DNA of 64,000 bases from Ailanthus altissimus (lineage: Eukaryota > Streptophyta > Magnoliopsida > Sapindales > Simaroubaceae), in the NCBI GenBank assembly GCA_946807835.1, contig OX327686.1, positions 7,564,001 to 7,628,000 of the forward strand. Direction: 5' to 3'. Numbering within the stretch: position 1 is the first letter of the stretch; every line of letters starts with the position of its first letter. This document shows, piece after piece, positions 1 through 10,618 of this stretch. A program made the position numbers and the translations under genes. The notes below the pieces were generated by a model that saw only the letters and a list, made by a program, of their open reading frames with translations, was not told where the DNA came from and ran no database searches.

Positions 1-199
1 GAGCCTGGAATATAGTGTAACTTTCGTCCTGGCATAACCAATGCTAAAGCCAATTTCTTCATCAGTGGGTATCGATTCTCTGGGTATTGGTCTCGAACTC
101 CCGTTTCCTCTTTAACCAATATTGAGCTCACTGCCCTAGGCTGATACACTAAAGTATATGATCAACTTATTCCCCTGAGCTGGAATAACAAGGTGAATG

Positions 200-756
200 G
201 GTTATGTAAGATAAACTTTGAGTCGCTGGAATGCTTTCTCGCACTCTAGGGTCCACTTATTCTTTTCTTTTCTCTTGATGGCCTAGAAGAACTCGAAGCT
301 CTTATCAATTGCTCTGGAGATGAACCAACTTAATGCCGCCACCCTACTCGTTAATCGCTTAAGTTCTTTAATAGTGTTAAGGGACTTCATTTCTAAGATA
401 TCTTTGATCTTATTAGGGTTTACCTCTATCCCCCTTTTGCTAATTATAAAACCGAAGCATTTCTCTTATTTCACCCCGAAGGCACATTTCTCGGGGTTCA
501 ATTTCATCGTATATTTCCTTAGTACCTTGAAAATCTCCTTTAAATCTTTTATAGGATCTTTCGATCTAACCAACTTTGCAATCATGTCATCCATATGCAC
601 CTTCATACCTTTTCCTACCAAGGGTTTAAACAACTTGTTCACGAGTATTTGGTACGTAGCTCTAGCATTCTTGAGGCCGAACGACATTACCTTGTAGCAA
701 TAAGTTCCCTGATGAGTTATAAATGATGTATTTTCTTTGTCGAAAAGAACATTCAT
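200..756 (-). pseudogene. Ty3/gypsy reverse transcriptase to RNase H fragment
   Basis: The open stretch 756-466 on minus reads as the gypsy RT palm. It contains a CYKVMSFGLKNA-like segment and a VHMDDM box in place of the usual YVDDM catalytic box, followed by LNPEKCAFGV. After a break, 456-200 continues in another frame with FGFIISKRGIEVNPNK, the typical RT/RNase H connection, then an RNase H-like EKAFQRLK stretch. These motif orders are known for plant gypsy Pol. The tyrosine of the catalytic box appears to be replaced by histidine, and stops break the frame. Confidence 0.85.
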
Positions 757-1399
757 ATCTGGTTATAACCCAAAAAAGCGTCCATAAAATTGAGAAGCTC
801 ATGTTCCGCTGTTGAGTCCACGATTTGGTTAATTTTCAAAAGTAAAAAGTTGTCCTGCAGGTATTTTTTATTCAAATATGTGAAAGCTACATAACCTTTC
901 ACTTTTCATTGGCTTTCTTAACCGTCACCACATTAGTGAGCCAGTCTGAATAATGGACCTCCCTGATAAATCCCACAGCCAACAATTTCTTAACCTTTGC
1001 TGCCACTGCCTCATTTCTCTCTTTGTTAAAGATTCACCTTTTTTGTTTGATGGGATTAAAGGTAGGGTTAACAATTAGGGTATAGGATATCAATGACAAA
1101 TTAATCTGTGGCATATCCTTATGAGACTATGCAAAGACATCAGAGAATTCCTTCACCAGTGTGTATAATCCCTTTTTGAATTCGATTTTTAGTTACGACT
1201 CGCCCTAACCACCTTCTTTGGAGCGTCAAGTCTAACTTAAATTGTGTACGATTCTTCTCTAGTACTCGGTGATTCAGCTTTGTCTTTATGCGGGTCAACG
1301 ACAGAGATACAGTACTTTAACCTGATATCGTATAGGATCTCTTAGTCATCTTCTGATCTCCGAATACGACCTCAATTCCTTCTCCTACAAAAAATTTAA

Positions 1400-1860
1400 A
1401 TTTCAAATAATTATGAAAAGAGTTGCGTTAGAATTCCTTATGAACAGTCGTCCAAGAAAAATCTTGTATGGGAATGGCTGATCCACTACTACAAAATTGG
1501 TCATGACTATTTTTATATAAAGTCTTTCACCCAAGGTCATTGGTAGATTCATTACCCCAAGTAACATGATGCGGTTGTTCCCAAACCCTTGTAAGGGTGT
1601 CTGTGTACTTTCCATTCTTAGATCCTTAATCCTTATTTCATCTAGGGCAACCTTAAAATGATGTTAATTGAGCTCCCCAAATCCACAAACACCTGATTAA
1701 CCTCTATGCCGATAACTTGTATTGCAATCACCAATGCATCATCATACGGTTAACTTACCCCTCTGGCATCTTCCTCGGTAAACATAATGGAAACCTCTTG
1801 TATTCGCAGCTTTTTAGCAGTTGGCATGTTGCACATTACTTGATGTCCTACCATCGAGTA
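1400..1860 (-). pseudogene. Ty3/gypsy aspartic protease fragment
   Basis: Minus-strand reading near 1703-1662 gives VNQVFVDLGSSIN. This matches the retropepsin active-site neighbourhood, but the D-T/S-G triad is D-L-G. The open stretch 1615-1403 continues with MESTQTPLQGFGNN and a later FVVVDQPFPYKIFLGR segment, typical of the region between protease and RT in plant gypsy polyproteins. Several frames are needed, so it is not functional. Confidence 0.7.
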
Positions 1861-2329
1861 CATTAATTAGTTCTTCCTTTTCTGATTAAAGTCCCCAACC
1901 AACATTGGTTTGGCTGAAATAATCATAGACGACTCAAGCGGGATGTTCTTCGAAGTTTGGGCTTCCCTTTGCTTGAACGATTTGCTTGGAATTCGCTTAG
2001 GTACTCGTTCTTTATCAACATGCCTTGTTGTGGTGTGCCATATCGTTTGTTGAAAGTCACATCTTTTCCCCGTATCCCGTTGGTTAAAAGGTTTTGATGG
2101 TAAATGGCCTAGTCAGTAGGCCTCGGTCTTTTATTGCTTTAAAGACAATATCCAATAGAACTGTCAATGGTACAAAGTCATCAACTTAGGCTACTCGGGT
2201 TATCTCACTATTTCCCGCTACTTTGAGTTAATTTTTTTTTATTTTTTGAGGTCATCTCGACACACCTACTCACAGGTAAAGTAGATCCTAAGCAACCCAA
2301 CTATAGAGATTTAGCTATTTAAGATAGGG

Positions 2330-2750
2330 ATCTCTATAGTCCTTTTATAAATCTCCTTCTTAGGAATCTTTTCCTCCTTAAATCTCGGTGTCGTATGTGC
2401 TCTTGGGTGACATTCACTGAGGTTATCCTTTTAATCTCTCCCCCATCATTAGTGATAATGTATTTTAGTGCTTTGTTGTAAGTTATTGCATAGCTTACGA
2501 TGTGATTCTCATAAAGATAATACCAGAATCGATTCAACCTCAATCTCGCTTTTTTAAGGTTTCTAAGGCTATAAGCTGATTAAATGCCCCAAGTTGAATT
2601 ACCTCATCGTGGAACCTTTGCAAGTACTCCCTTAAGCTCTCGTCTTTATTTGATTTCTTTTACTTGCTAGGGATCTTTTATTACTTTGTAGGATCCACGG
2701 AAATACTGGGCGAAATTGTCCCTGAGCTTATGATATGGGGGAAACGCTCT
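2330..2750 (-). pseudogene. Ty3/gypsy Gag fragment
   Basis: Minus-strand reading of about 2660-2570 gives ESLREYLQRFHDEV followed by a hydrophobic helix. This is the conserved core of the plant retrotransposon Gag domain. The open stretch 2543-2334 is basic and probably its decayed downstream part. The frame is broken before and after. Only family membership is claimed. Confidence 0.6.
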
Positions 2751-2929
2751 TCTGCTTTAGCCCCAATACCGAAGTAGAGGGATCCTTCTAAGTTCATATG
2801 AAATAACTGACATATCTACTCTTGTTTAAGATCGGCTATAAATAATAGATCTATAGCTTGATATGCGTATTGGTTTAGGTCCAACAACCCTTCTCGATAC
2901 ATGAAAAGGCTAGGTAGGATTATTAGGAT

Positions 2930-3190
2930 CCAAGATTATAGCATCTTACCTTATGGGTAACATGGCTTGACTTACCCTGTGATTCTCAAGATATTTGAGG
3001 TAATTAGGATCAAAGATTATGGCCACTTACCTTATGGGCAACATGGTTTGACTTATACGGCTACTTACCTTATAGGTGACATAGTTTGACTTTGTCCCGT
3101 GATTCTCGAGATATTTAAGGTAATTGGGATCAAAGATTATGGCTACTTACCTTATGGGAGACATGGTTTGAATTTTCCTATAATTCATAA
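2930..3190. repeat. Short tandem repeat, unit about 80 bp, with partial copies
   Basis: GATTATGGCYACTTACCTTATGG-like units begin near 2934, 3015 and 3135, with a partial copy near 3057. Each is followed by RACATGGTTTGACTT and then TGATTCTCRAGATATTTRAGGTAATT. Units are diverged and one is truncated. The block lies at the upstream edge of the gypsy relic and may be part of its 5' untranslated leader. Confidence 0.7.
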
Positions 3191-3840
3191 GATGTACAGG
3201 GCTGGTAAAAATACAATCGCCTCAGAGTTAGATATACTCAAGTCTTTTAGGTTGAGCTCTCTCTAGTAACTTTTCTAGAATGAGTCATACTTTTACTTGA
3301 ACTGATTCTTGAGAAGGGGTACAGGCCCATCATTTTAGGCCACGACCCAATCAGGCTAACTTTCAAGAGAGAACAGAGATCCACTAGTTTCCAATCTTAA
3401 CTTGGTTGAAACTAAAAATTAATTATTTTGTTCTAGTTAGAATGCTAGGTAAGTTTGGAGGGTTGGATTGAAGTTGTTGGAGAGACAACGCCTTATGACA
3501 ACTTGAATAGTTTTTAGCCTTTACTTATGAATATTTGAATATTATTTTGGGTCGTGGCCCAATTAGGCCAACTTTCAAGGGAGAACAAGTTTTATCCCAA
3601 CTCATTAAATCAGTGTTTAAGATACCAATAAGTTATGAGAGAACAAACTCTAAATTTAAAATTCAATTGATCTTGTGAGTGGTCAATTTTTTTTTATTCT
3701 TATTTTATCGACATTTACAAAATAAAATCTTAAATCAAGAGAAAATCTTGTTGTCCTTCAAATAATCCAAAATGATTGTTAGATGATAGAACAAAAAAAA
3801 AATTTATACAATTTAGTCTTACATTTCCTCTACCCAGTAA
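3190..3840. other. Spacer with a 40-bp direct repeat
   Basis: No coding capacity is seen. The segment CCCAATYAGGCYAACTTTC with its flank AAGRGAGAACA occurs at about 3346-3379 and again at about 3558-3590. It may be what remains of gypsy leader or LTR sequence, but no TG...CA LTR ends could be assigned. Confidence 0.4.
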
Positions 3841-3844
3841 TTAA

Positions 3845-4260
3845 AGAGAGCAATTGCCTTCCTTGTCCATGATCTCCATGGCTAGCATTAGCAATCACAT
3901 AACCATGAAACCGCTTACCTTTCCTAAAAACTCCAAGATTATCTCGAACTAAAAAAGCACACTCAATATACTAAGCCGATTCAGCATCACCCGTAAATCA
4001 GGCATCAAAATATTTATATTTTTTAAAAAGGCACAATGTCTGAGTCCAATACCCATTGTTTGTGGGCACCCAGAATCATCCAGGCCCCTGTCAGACATTT
4101 TATCAAACATTATACGCGCATCCTCAACGTTGTCACATTTTTGAGCAGGTTTGCTAAAGCAGCATTTACATCAACATAGACACTGCCACAACAAACCAAA
4201 TACTGATTACTTACTAACTTTCCTATTTGCAAATTAGACAAGCCTGCACACAAGGGAAGG
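3845..4260 (-). pseudogene. PPR-protein gene relic A
   Basis: On minus, translation around 4240-4160 gives CAGLSNLQIGKLV. Near 4140-4090 it gives NVEDARIMFDKMSDR, a textbook pentatricopeptide-repeat block. Near 3960-3880 it gives RKGKRFHGYVI, the part of a PPR array that normally reads GKxxHxYVI. The pieces lie in different frames with stops between them. PPR proteins bind organellar RNA, and this copy cannot encode one. It resembles the relic at 5580-5850. Confidence 0.6.
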
Positions 4261-4464
4261 TATACAAAGTGAAAGAGTAGCTAAACTTTCCCATTCATAT
4301 TCTCTTATCAACATCTTGCAAAGACGGGGTTTTCACATTTTTAAAAACAAAACTTGCATATCTAATTTCTATATCTTGAATGAGACGGTATGTAAAATTA
4401 CGTTTGTTTAGTTTATGACCGTAATTTAAGAATTAAAAGACAGAAATTTTATTTTAGAATTGAT

Positions 4465-4490
4465 AGGGGCATTTCGGTAGAAATACCCCT
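4465..4490. other. Hairpin with 11-bp stem and GGTA loop
   Basis: AGGGGCATTTC pairs with GAAATACCCCT across a GGTA tetraloop, with a single internal mismatch. It lies 17 bp before a second, larger fold. Confidence 0.75.
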
Positions 4491-4506
4491 CCAAAAATTG
4501 GCGTAT

Positions 4507-4578
4507 GCCGCTATAAGCGGCGAGCACACGGTATTCTTTAGTAAAAGGCGAAAGAATAGTTCGCTCTGTGCTCACCGC
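4507..4578. other. GC-rich compound hairpin
   Basis: GCGGCGAGCACA at 4517-4528 is complementary to TGTGCTCACCGC at 4567-4578 apart from one position. Inside it, ATTCTTT (4533-4539) pairs with AAAGAAT (4551-4557). GCGGC at 4517-4521 can instead pair with GCCGC at 4507-4511 over a TATAA loop, so two folds compete. It stands out from AT-rich surroundings. Its origin (transposon end, LTR part or other) is not known. Confidence 0.65.
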
Positions 4579-4599
4579 ACGGCTCCGTAACCTTATATG

Positions 4600-5575
4600 A
4601 GATCAAGCGTTTCATTTTGTAGTAGGTGTTGGTCACTGCTAGGTCTCCTACTTTCGATATGGGATTAACTACATTGACCTATCCTCCTTTTTCTAGTGTA
4701 AGGCCAATTATCAACTATACAAACCAACTTCTTCGCAAAATAAAGATGATTGTCACTTGTCTCTCTTTCATTTCTTAAATTTTGGTCAATCCTTTTCAAA
4801 TGTTATAGCTGTCCCTAGAATTGAATGTCCAATATAGCAATTTTCTCAACTGCTTACCAGCTTTGGTTGTTATTCATTTTGCAGCTCAGCTAGCTACTTT
4901 GCCACTACCTCGCCCAAACCAAATATATAACTATCTTACACTGCTTCGAACTCATGGAATTATCTCTGTATTTTCAGGGGAAAAATGAAAATTTTAAGAC
5001 CCTTTTGCAAATTTCCAATACAACGGTATGATATTACTTTTCAGCATTATGTCACCTTAATCATTTGTAGCGCGGCTAGGAATTAAGTACTTACTGACAA
5101 ATGAGAGTTTCATATTTGGTGTCTATGTTAAAAAAATTTCACCTTATCCTCATTTTATGGTTCTATTTATTCCCATGATCATAGTGCTTCAGATTGACAA
5201 TTTTACTGCTATGTTCAAACACACACGAGCATAAGCTTTGAAAAAAGCTGATGAATCTGAATTCTTTACTCTGTAGCAAAAGGATTATTGAACTAATCAA
5301 AGACTGGCGTTTGCTTTCCGGTAGAAGACTAGAAGTGTAACACTCGAACAAAATAATAGGTAATAATTGTTCAATTCTGGTTGGCCCAAGTTTTTCTTAG
5401 TCCTGACTAGTAACAATCTGTAAGTTTATGAGAAATAAATGGCCAAAAACACACATAGAGGACTATAGAGTTTGATATCAGAAAACCTGCATTCGGTCGA
5501 TTCTTTTTAGAGTTGCAATGCTGTCAAAATATTAACCTGTAAAATGATTAAATGAGGTTCATAACAAAAAGACTC
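4600..5575. other. Intergenic, nothing recognised
   Basis: Both strands hold only short stop-bounded stretches. No domain, RNA gene or clear repeat was recognised. Confidence 0.5.
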
Positions 5576-5579
5576 AGAT

Positions 5580-5850
5580 TTAAATCACATAGCTGTGAAA
5601 CCACTCACCTTCCCTCAAAGCTACAAGATTACCCCAAGCTAAAAGCACACTCAATATACTGACCAGATTCAGCTTTACCCATGAATCATGCATTAAATTG
5701 AAGAACCTCCAAAAACCATCTGAGTAAACCAAAGTCCGTATGAGACATTCAATGAAACACAACATTTACTGAAGTCACAGCCACAACAAACAGAATTAGA
5801 GTATCCACTCTCCTATTCGGAGGTTGCTCTAAACTCTTTAGATCTCAAAT
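5580..5850 (-). pseudogene. PPR-protein gene relic B
   Basis: The minus-strand open stretch 5765-5580 reads FWRFFNLMHDSWVKLN and then LVSILSVLLAWGNLVALREG before WFHSYVI. This matches the PPR pattern of a repeat helix followed by SVLxACGxLGALxxGKxxHxYV. Nucleotide similarity to 3885-4040 is visible directly, for example the shared AGCACACTCAATATACT. The piece is truncated at both ends. It is a paralogue of relic A and is not functional. Confidence 0.6.
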
Positions 5851-5859
5851 TTTCTAACC

Positions 5860-7200
5860 TGGATTTGGTTGGGGCATATGGAAAAGGATTTGTTGGCAAA
5901 AACATATGGGACAACCGCAAGACCACCTCGGCCACAGAATAAATTCAAACTAAGAACGATCCTCTACTGCACCAGTGACCCGAAGGTCAATGGAACTGTT
6001 AATCACGCTCTGATCACACAGCCACAATTCATCCACCAAACTTGATATCCTATCTCCTTAGACATTAGGACACAGAGATACGACCCTATAGAATAGATCC
6101 TGTTCAAGAAAGGTCGTGTTACATGCCACTTCATATCTTTATATAAAAATATCTTTAAGCTCCAAATCTGGTGATGTGGGACATTCACAAATTAAGGATG
6201 GGTTGAGCATTAAAACTTAAAAGAACTCATTTTGACCTTCTAAACGGAGGAGACCAAACAATTTTTCAGAATGGCTATCGATCCTTTCTTCTTTTATACT
6301 AATTAAGTGTCACGACTTGTTAGACATCATACTTCAAATTTTGAAAATGTCCTCGGCTTTGAAGATTTAGGGATAATTTGTATAAAATAGCTAATTACAC
6401 TAATGTACGCATAGCAGAACCCAATTAAATGAGTGCACAAATGAAGTGATTTACTCGTCTCTTCTAATTTATTTTTTCACAATTAGATAGAAGATTTGGT
6501 TTAAATCACACATATCTCCCCTTAGACATAAATTGTCCCTTGTAATTACGAACCACCAACAACTACGTACCACCAGAAACAAAACCTTTGCTACTTTGGA
6601 ATTTGACAATGTAACAACTTGAAGGAGAAAAGAAAATGAAATCTTTGGAGGGGATCATTAAAGCCAATTCCATTAGTATACCCCCGAAAGGAAAGGGGAA
6701 AAAGTTCAATTAGTGATATGAGATGAGAATAATTGCAACCACATCGACCTTTAAGAGCAAAAAAGAATTGGTTGTTTTGTGATGATAATGAGAGCAAACA
6801 GGATTTCTCGGAGATATCTTTGCTGTTTTTTTCGTTTGACATGTTGTCAAATGGAAACAAAGTGCTTTGAGAGCAGGCTTTGGTTCTTGCTTTTCTGGGA
6901 AATGTTGTTTCCAGATGAAGAAAGTTAAAACCCAAGAGAATACAGAAAGGAATAGTAATGTTTGGGATTAATACAGCTAGAAGCTGCAGGCTGAGAGACT
7001 GAACAAAATGAGGAACCTTGGAAGCAGCATTAGCAGTTAGTGATAAATAAGTATGTGTTACAAGTGAATATTTGTCAAAACTCAAAATATTTTTTTATAT
7101 TTAATGATAAATTAGATTTGATGTTGAAGAGAGAAGATTTAAAGTTTAAAGATAAAATCATGGATATTTTTATAATTAAAAAATTATTAAATAAGAAATG
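5860..7200. other. Intergenic, with one unassigned 164-codon ORF on minus at 7085-6591
   Basis: The minus-strand ORF 7085-6591 has a hydrophobic middle and no motif I recognise. It has no neighbour suggesting a function and no clear coding signature, so it may be chance or a decayed exon. The rest of the interval shows nothing recognisable. Confidence 0.2.
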
Positions 7201-8200
7201 GTGATCAAAGTAATTTTAGGATGCAAACAGCTCCACCTCTTTTTCAATATCAAATTTGGTTTATGGCAAATGAAAATGGTTTAGTTGTGTTAAATATCTA
7301 TTTTTGGATCTTTGTTTTTCTATCGATTCATTTGGATTCTGCTACTCATCCATATTTACCTTTTTTTATTTTTTTGGGTACATTTTTTTGTGGGTTATTT
7401 TTTAATCTTTTGAGAAGAATCCATCTGGGTTTTGCAGTTATTATTTTTATTATTTTTTGTAATTTTTGTGTTTTGTTTTAATCTTTGAAGGAGAAGGACT
7501 AATTTGTTTAGGTTTGGATTTTGCTGCTATACATTTTTGAAGAAGAAGATTATGCTCACTATTTTTTTTTTTATGTTTTAATTTTTAGTATTTGGAGAGA
7601 AAGAATCTGACAAAAATTCTCTTTTTATTGCATAAATGTTAGTTTTTTTTATATTTTTAATTCATTCATATAAAATTTCTCTATTATCCAAATAAAATAA
7701 GATTTGGTAGTGACAAAAGAGCACTGTGGTATTTTTCAAAATATAGGGAAGTAATTAAGTATTAAGCCAAAAGGTAACTAATAATTTCTTTTTTTTTTAA
7801 CAATAATGCTAACTTACAAAATTAGTATATAAAGTTAATATTTTAGTGACGGGTATATGATGTTTTAATTGTTGGTTAACGTTGTATAAAAATTATATTA
7901 ATAATGATTAAAAAATTCATAATTATTTTTATAAGTGATAGTTATTAATTAGTGATATATCAATATTTTTATAAATGATAATTATTAATTAATGATATAT
8001 TACACTCAATATTTTAACTTATTAATGTAACATTACTCTTTTTTTTTAAAAAATATTTGGGCAAGGACAATGCTTAAACGATGATTTTACCAAATTTATT
8101 AATACAAATGGATGAACTATAAGGGACATGGATGCTATAATTCCTACAAATTTATTTATTTTTACTTGATTATAAAGAGTAAAAATGTATTAATTTATAA
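7200..8200. other. AT-rich spacer, nothing recognised
   Basis: The sequence is T-rich and A-rich with very low complexity. The 86-codon hydrophobic ORF at 7221-7481 follows from T-rich composition and is not supported as a gene. Confidence 0.5.
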
Positions 8201-8204
8201 CATT

Positions 8205-8722
8205 ATAATATTAAAATTTAAGATATAATACTTTGTATTTTTTGTTTAAAAAAATAATTTTTTAACACCATACTATTATCACTCTATTTTAATTAGGGGT
8301 GGACATGACTCGATTTTAATTGAAACTAAATTAACTCGTAGTTTTTCATTTCTCTCTTATAGAAAAATTGAAGAAAAAAAAAATTGAATTGAACTGATTT
8401 TTTTTTATATAATTTTTAGTTTTAGTTAATTAAAAAAAAGTAAAAATAAAAGAATTTAAGAATATTATAATATTATAATATTAAAATTTAAGATATAATA
8501 CTTTATATTTTTTTGTTTAAAAAAATAACTTTTTAACACCATACTATTATCACCCCATCTTAATTAGGGGTGGACATGACTTTGATTTTAACTAAAACTA
8601 AATTGATTCGTAATTTTTGGTTTGTCTCTTATAAAAGATTTGAAGAAAAAAAAATCGAAATAATTTTTTTCAATTTAACTTTTAGTTAATTAAAAAAAAG
8701 TAAAAATAAAAGAATTTAAGAA
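8205..8722. repeat. Tandem duplication of a 260-270 bp AT-rich segment
   Basis: Copy 1 spans about 8205-8462 and copy 2 about 8475-8722. Both run from TTAAAATTTAAGATATAATAC through TTAACACCATACTATTATCAC and TTAGGGGTGGACATGAC to TAAAAATAAAAGAATTTAAG. Spacing is 270 bp at the left end and 260 bp at the right, so small indels have built up. The GGGGTGGACATGAC-like core resembles ends of plant hAT-type elements, but no paired inverted terminus was found. Confidence 0.8.
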
Positions 8723-8725
8723 TAC

Positions 8726-9000
8726 ACAACTTCTAGGATTCGAATTATCGACCTCAACTTCTTTTAACAATTAACCCTGCTCAACCAACTGAATTAGGGG
8801 ATATTCTTATTCAGATGCATTCTATTTTATATATTTAAACCTTTAACATGTTAATAAAAAAAAAAATTATAATTTGTAAGGTTCAAACCAAAGACCTTTG
8901 GGCTATTTTCTCCGCTCCACCAACTAGATTAAAGTTAGTTGTTGAAGTCTAAATACATTTTATTTTACATATTAAATTTTAACATATTAATAATGAAAGA
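8726..9000 (-). repeat. Two tandem tRNA-like (SINE-like) units
   Basis: On minus, unit A (about 8870-8726) has a D-arm-like CAGTTGGTTGAGCAGG and a T-arm-like ATTCGAATCC. Unit B (about 9000-8876) has TCTAGTTGGTGGAGCGG and GGTTTGAACC. Spacing between the two boxes is about 30 bp, as in tRNA genes. On the + strand each unit is followed by a related AT-rich tail (ATTYTATTTTAYATATT...AACATRTTAATAA). No cloverleaf forms, so they are tRNA-derived repeats and not tRNAs. Confidence 0.45.
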
Positions 9001-9790
9001 GAGGAATCTAGATTCTGATTTTTTGAAACTTTTTATACACTTCCGTCAGTCTGTAATTAATCTCATATATCTCATACAAATAAATGTATAAAAATTATTC
9101 AAAAATAATAATTAAAAATTTACTGAGTGAAGGTAATTTTTTAATTTATATATATTATTATGCGGTTGAACTCTTTAATTAATCAATTTTATAATAAAAT
9201 ATTTTTTAAAACAATTCCAACTTAGCACATGTGGCTCTAACTTTGAAATAGTAGTCTTCTTTTAACTTATGTTCTCTGTTCAATTATGCTTAATTCTCGA
9301 GCAATTTTTTTATTTAAGTATTGTTTAATAATTAAGTATGCATTTGAGTCATGGCCAAGTTAGTGCCACTTCTTTAAACCATCAACTAAATATTTTATGT
9401 GTTGTCATTATATTATACATTTCTTAATAATTAAGTATACAAAATGTTAATACACAATACCAGTAGATAAAAAAAATACTAAACTGGGTACTTTATTTGA
9501 TCATGTTAGAATTGTACTAAACTGAATACTTATTTTGGCTATGTATCAAGTTTTAATGTTAAAAATTTGATATGTATCTTTTTTGTTATATGATAAATTT
9601 GAACTTCATTATTTAAAAAAAAATCTTAAATCAAACTTTTTAACTCTAAATTTTTTTAATAAAAATAAAAATAATCTTATGATTATTATTTACACGCATT
9701 TACCTAATTATCACATAATTAAGCTAAATCAACTAATTCAATTCAAACTAACCCAAATTTTTTGATATTTGATTTTTTTTCACCCTTGAC
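9000..9790. other. AT-rich spacer, nothing recognised
   Basis: Low-complexity A/T sequence. The short ORF at 9583-9765 is Asn/Lys/Leu-rich and compositional. Confidence 0.5.
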
Positions 9791-9793
9791 CTC

Positions 9794-10189
9794 AATTAGA
9801 GATGACAAAAAAATTTAGATTCTGAAAAAATTAAAACTTAGCTTAAAAAATTCTGATTTTTTTTTTAATTTATATTTATTTTTTAAAAAATTTTAGATCC
9901 AAATTTTTGTGAGAATTCGAAAATTCGAACTCAAATCTGAATTTTATTTTTTTAAAGTTTTAAAATTCTTAATTTTTAATATATATGAATTTAATAATTA
10001 TTTTATAAAATAAATATATTAAAATTTTAAATTTTACTTAAAATTTAAAAAAAATAAAAAAAATTGAGTTTAAATTCGAATTTAAAAAAATTCTAAGTAA
10101 AACTCAAATTCTTAATTCATTAAAAAAAATTCAAGTCCGAATCTAAAGTAAAACCCGAATGTGAATCTAAATTTTACCGTCTCTAATTT
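9794..10189. mobile_element. MITE-like element with inverted ends
   Basis: The left end AATTAGAGATGACA...AAATTTAGATTC matches the inverse of the right end GAATCTAAATTTTACCGTCTCTAATT over about 28 bp with small gaps. The interior is non-coding, about 340 bp, and itself rich in inverted AAATTCGAA-like words. TAGAGATGRC ends are typical of hAT-related miniature elements. No clean 8-bp target duplication could be read, so the superfamily is tentative. Confidence 0.7.
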
Positions 10190-10249
10190 TAACTACTATT
10201 TTTTCTCTCTCTTAAAATAAATAAAATAAATAAAACTTCGTCGTTGGTT

Positions 10250-10618
10250 ACAGCAAATTATAAGACCACAGCATAGCTAATTCGATCACGCCCGTCACAG
10301 CGTCCCGTTAATTTCAGATCCGACCGGTGGAGTAACTATATCAAATTTTCGTTCGGCGAAACAATAATTCAGGTAACATGAACGACTAAATAGTTTGCTA
10401 GTATTCTTCTTCGTAACAAATAAAACACTTACGCCAAGATCGTTCTTTCTGATTTTGATTTCCCTCGGCTTTCTTTTTTTTTCCTTGTTGGAAAATATAG
10501 TCGGTTAATACCATTCTCTAGTGTTTCTAAATTTTGTTGATAACGATATTTGCAGGAATTTGGGGTTGTTCATTGGAGCTAAATCTGATTTCGTTTTAAG
10601 CTCCGGTCATCGAGAATG
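10250..10618 (+). promoter_or_regulatory. ARPC3 5' untranslated exons and UTR intron
   Basis: A 5' UTR exon ends at 10372 (TTCAG|GTAAC). A UTR intron runs 10373-10555 and ends in TTTGCAG. The next exon, 10556-10618, is non-coding except for its last three bases, which are the ATG. Transcription start is not visible, but the GC-richer stretch from about 10250 suggests the transcript begins there. Confidence 0.65.

Larger units (their letters stand above)
1..2900 (-). mobile_element. Degenerate Ty3/gypsy LTR retrotransposon (internal region)
   Basis: Read on the minus strand, the order is Gag (about 2750-2330), aspartic protease (about 1860-1400), reverse transcriptase (about 900-460), then the RT thumb and RNase H-like region (456-1). 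That order is Ty3/gypsy. Every frame carries several stops and shifts, so the copy is dead. The element leaves the window at base 1, so its 3' LTR is not visible, and I could not define a 5' LTR near 3000-3700. No integrase is seen because it would lie beyond base 1. Confidence 0.85.

Noticed and set aside
320..697. 125-codon ORF on +
   Set aside because: It is antisense to the gypsy RT with its recognisable catalytic region.
2930..3190. CRISPR array
   Set aside because: Units are long, unequal and without unique spacers of constant size, and the genome is a plant's.
5163..5351. 62-codon ORF on minus between the two PPR relics
   Set aside because: It shows no PPR pattern or other motif and no similarity to the flanking relics.
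7221..7481. Hydrophobic 86-codon ORF
   Set aside because: T-rich DNA gives Phe/Leu/Ile codons by composition, and no conserved motif or gene context is present.
8726..9000. tRNA genes
   Set aside because: A-box and B-box words exist, but no acceptor stem or cloverleaf can be drawn. Repeat origin fits better.
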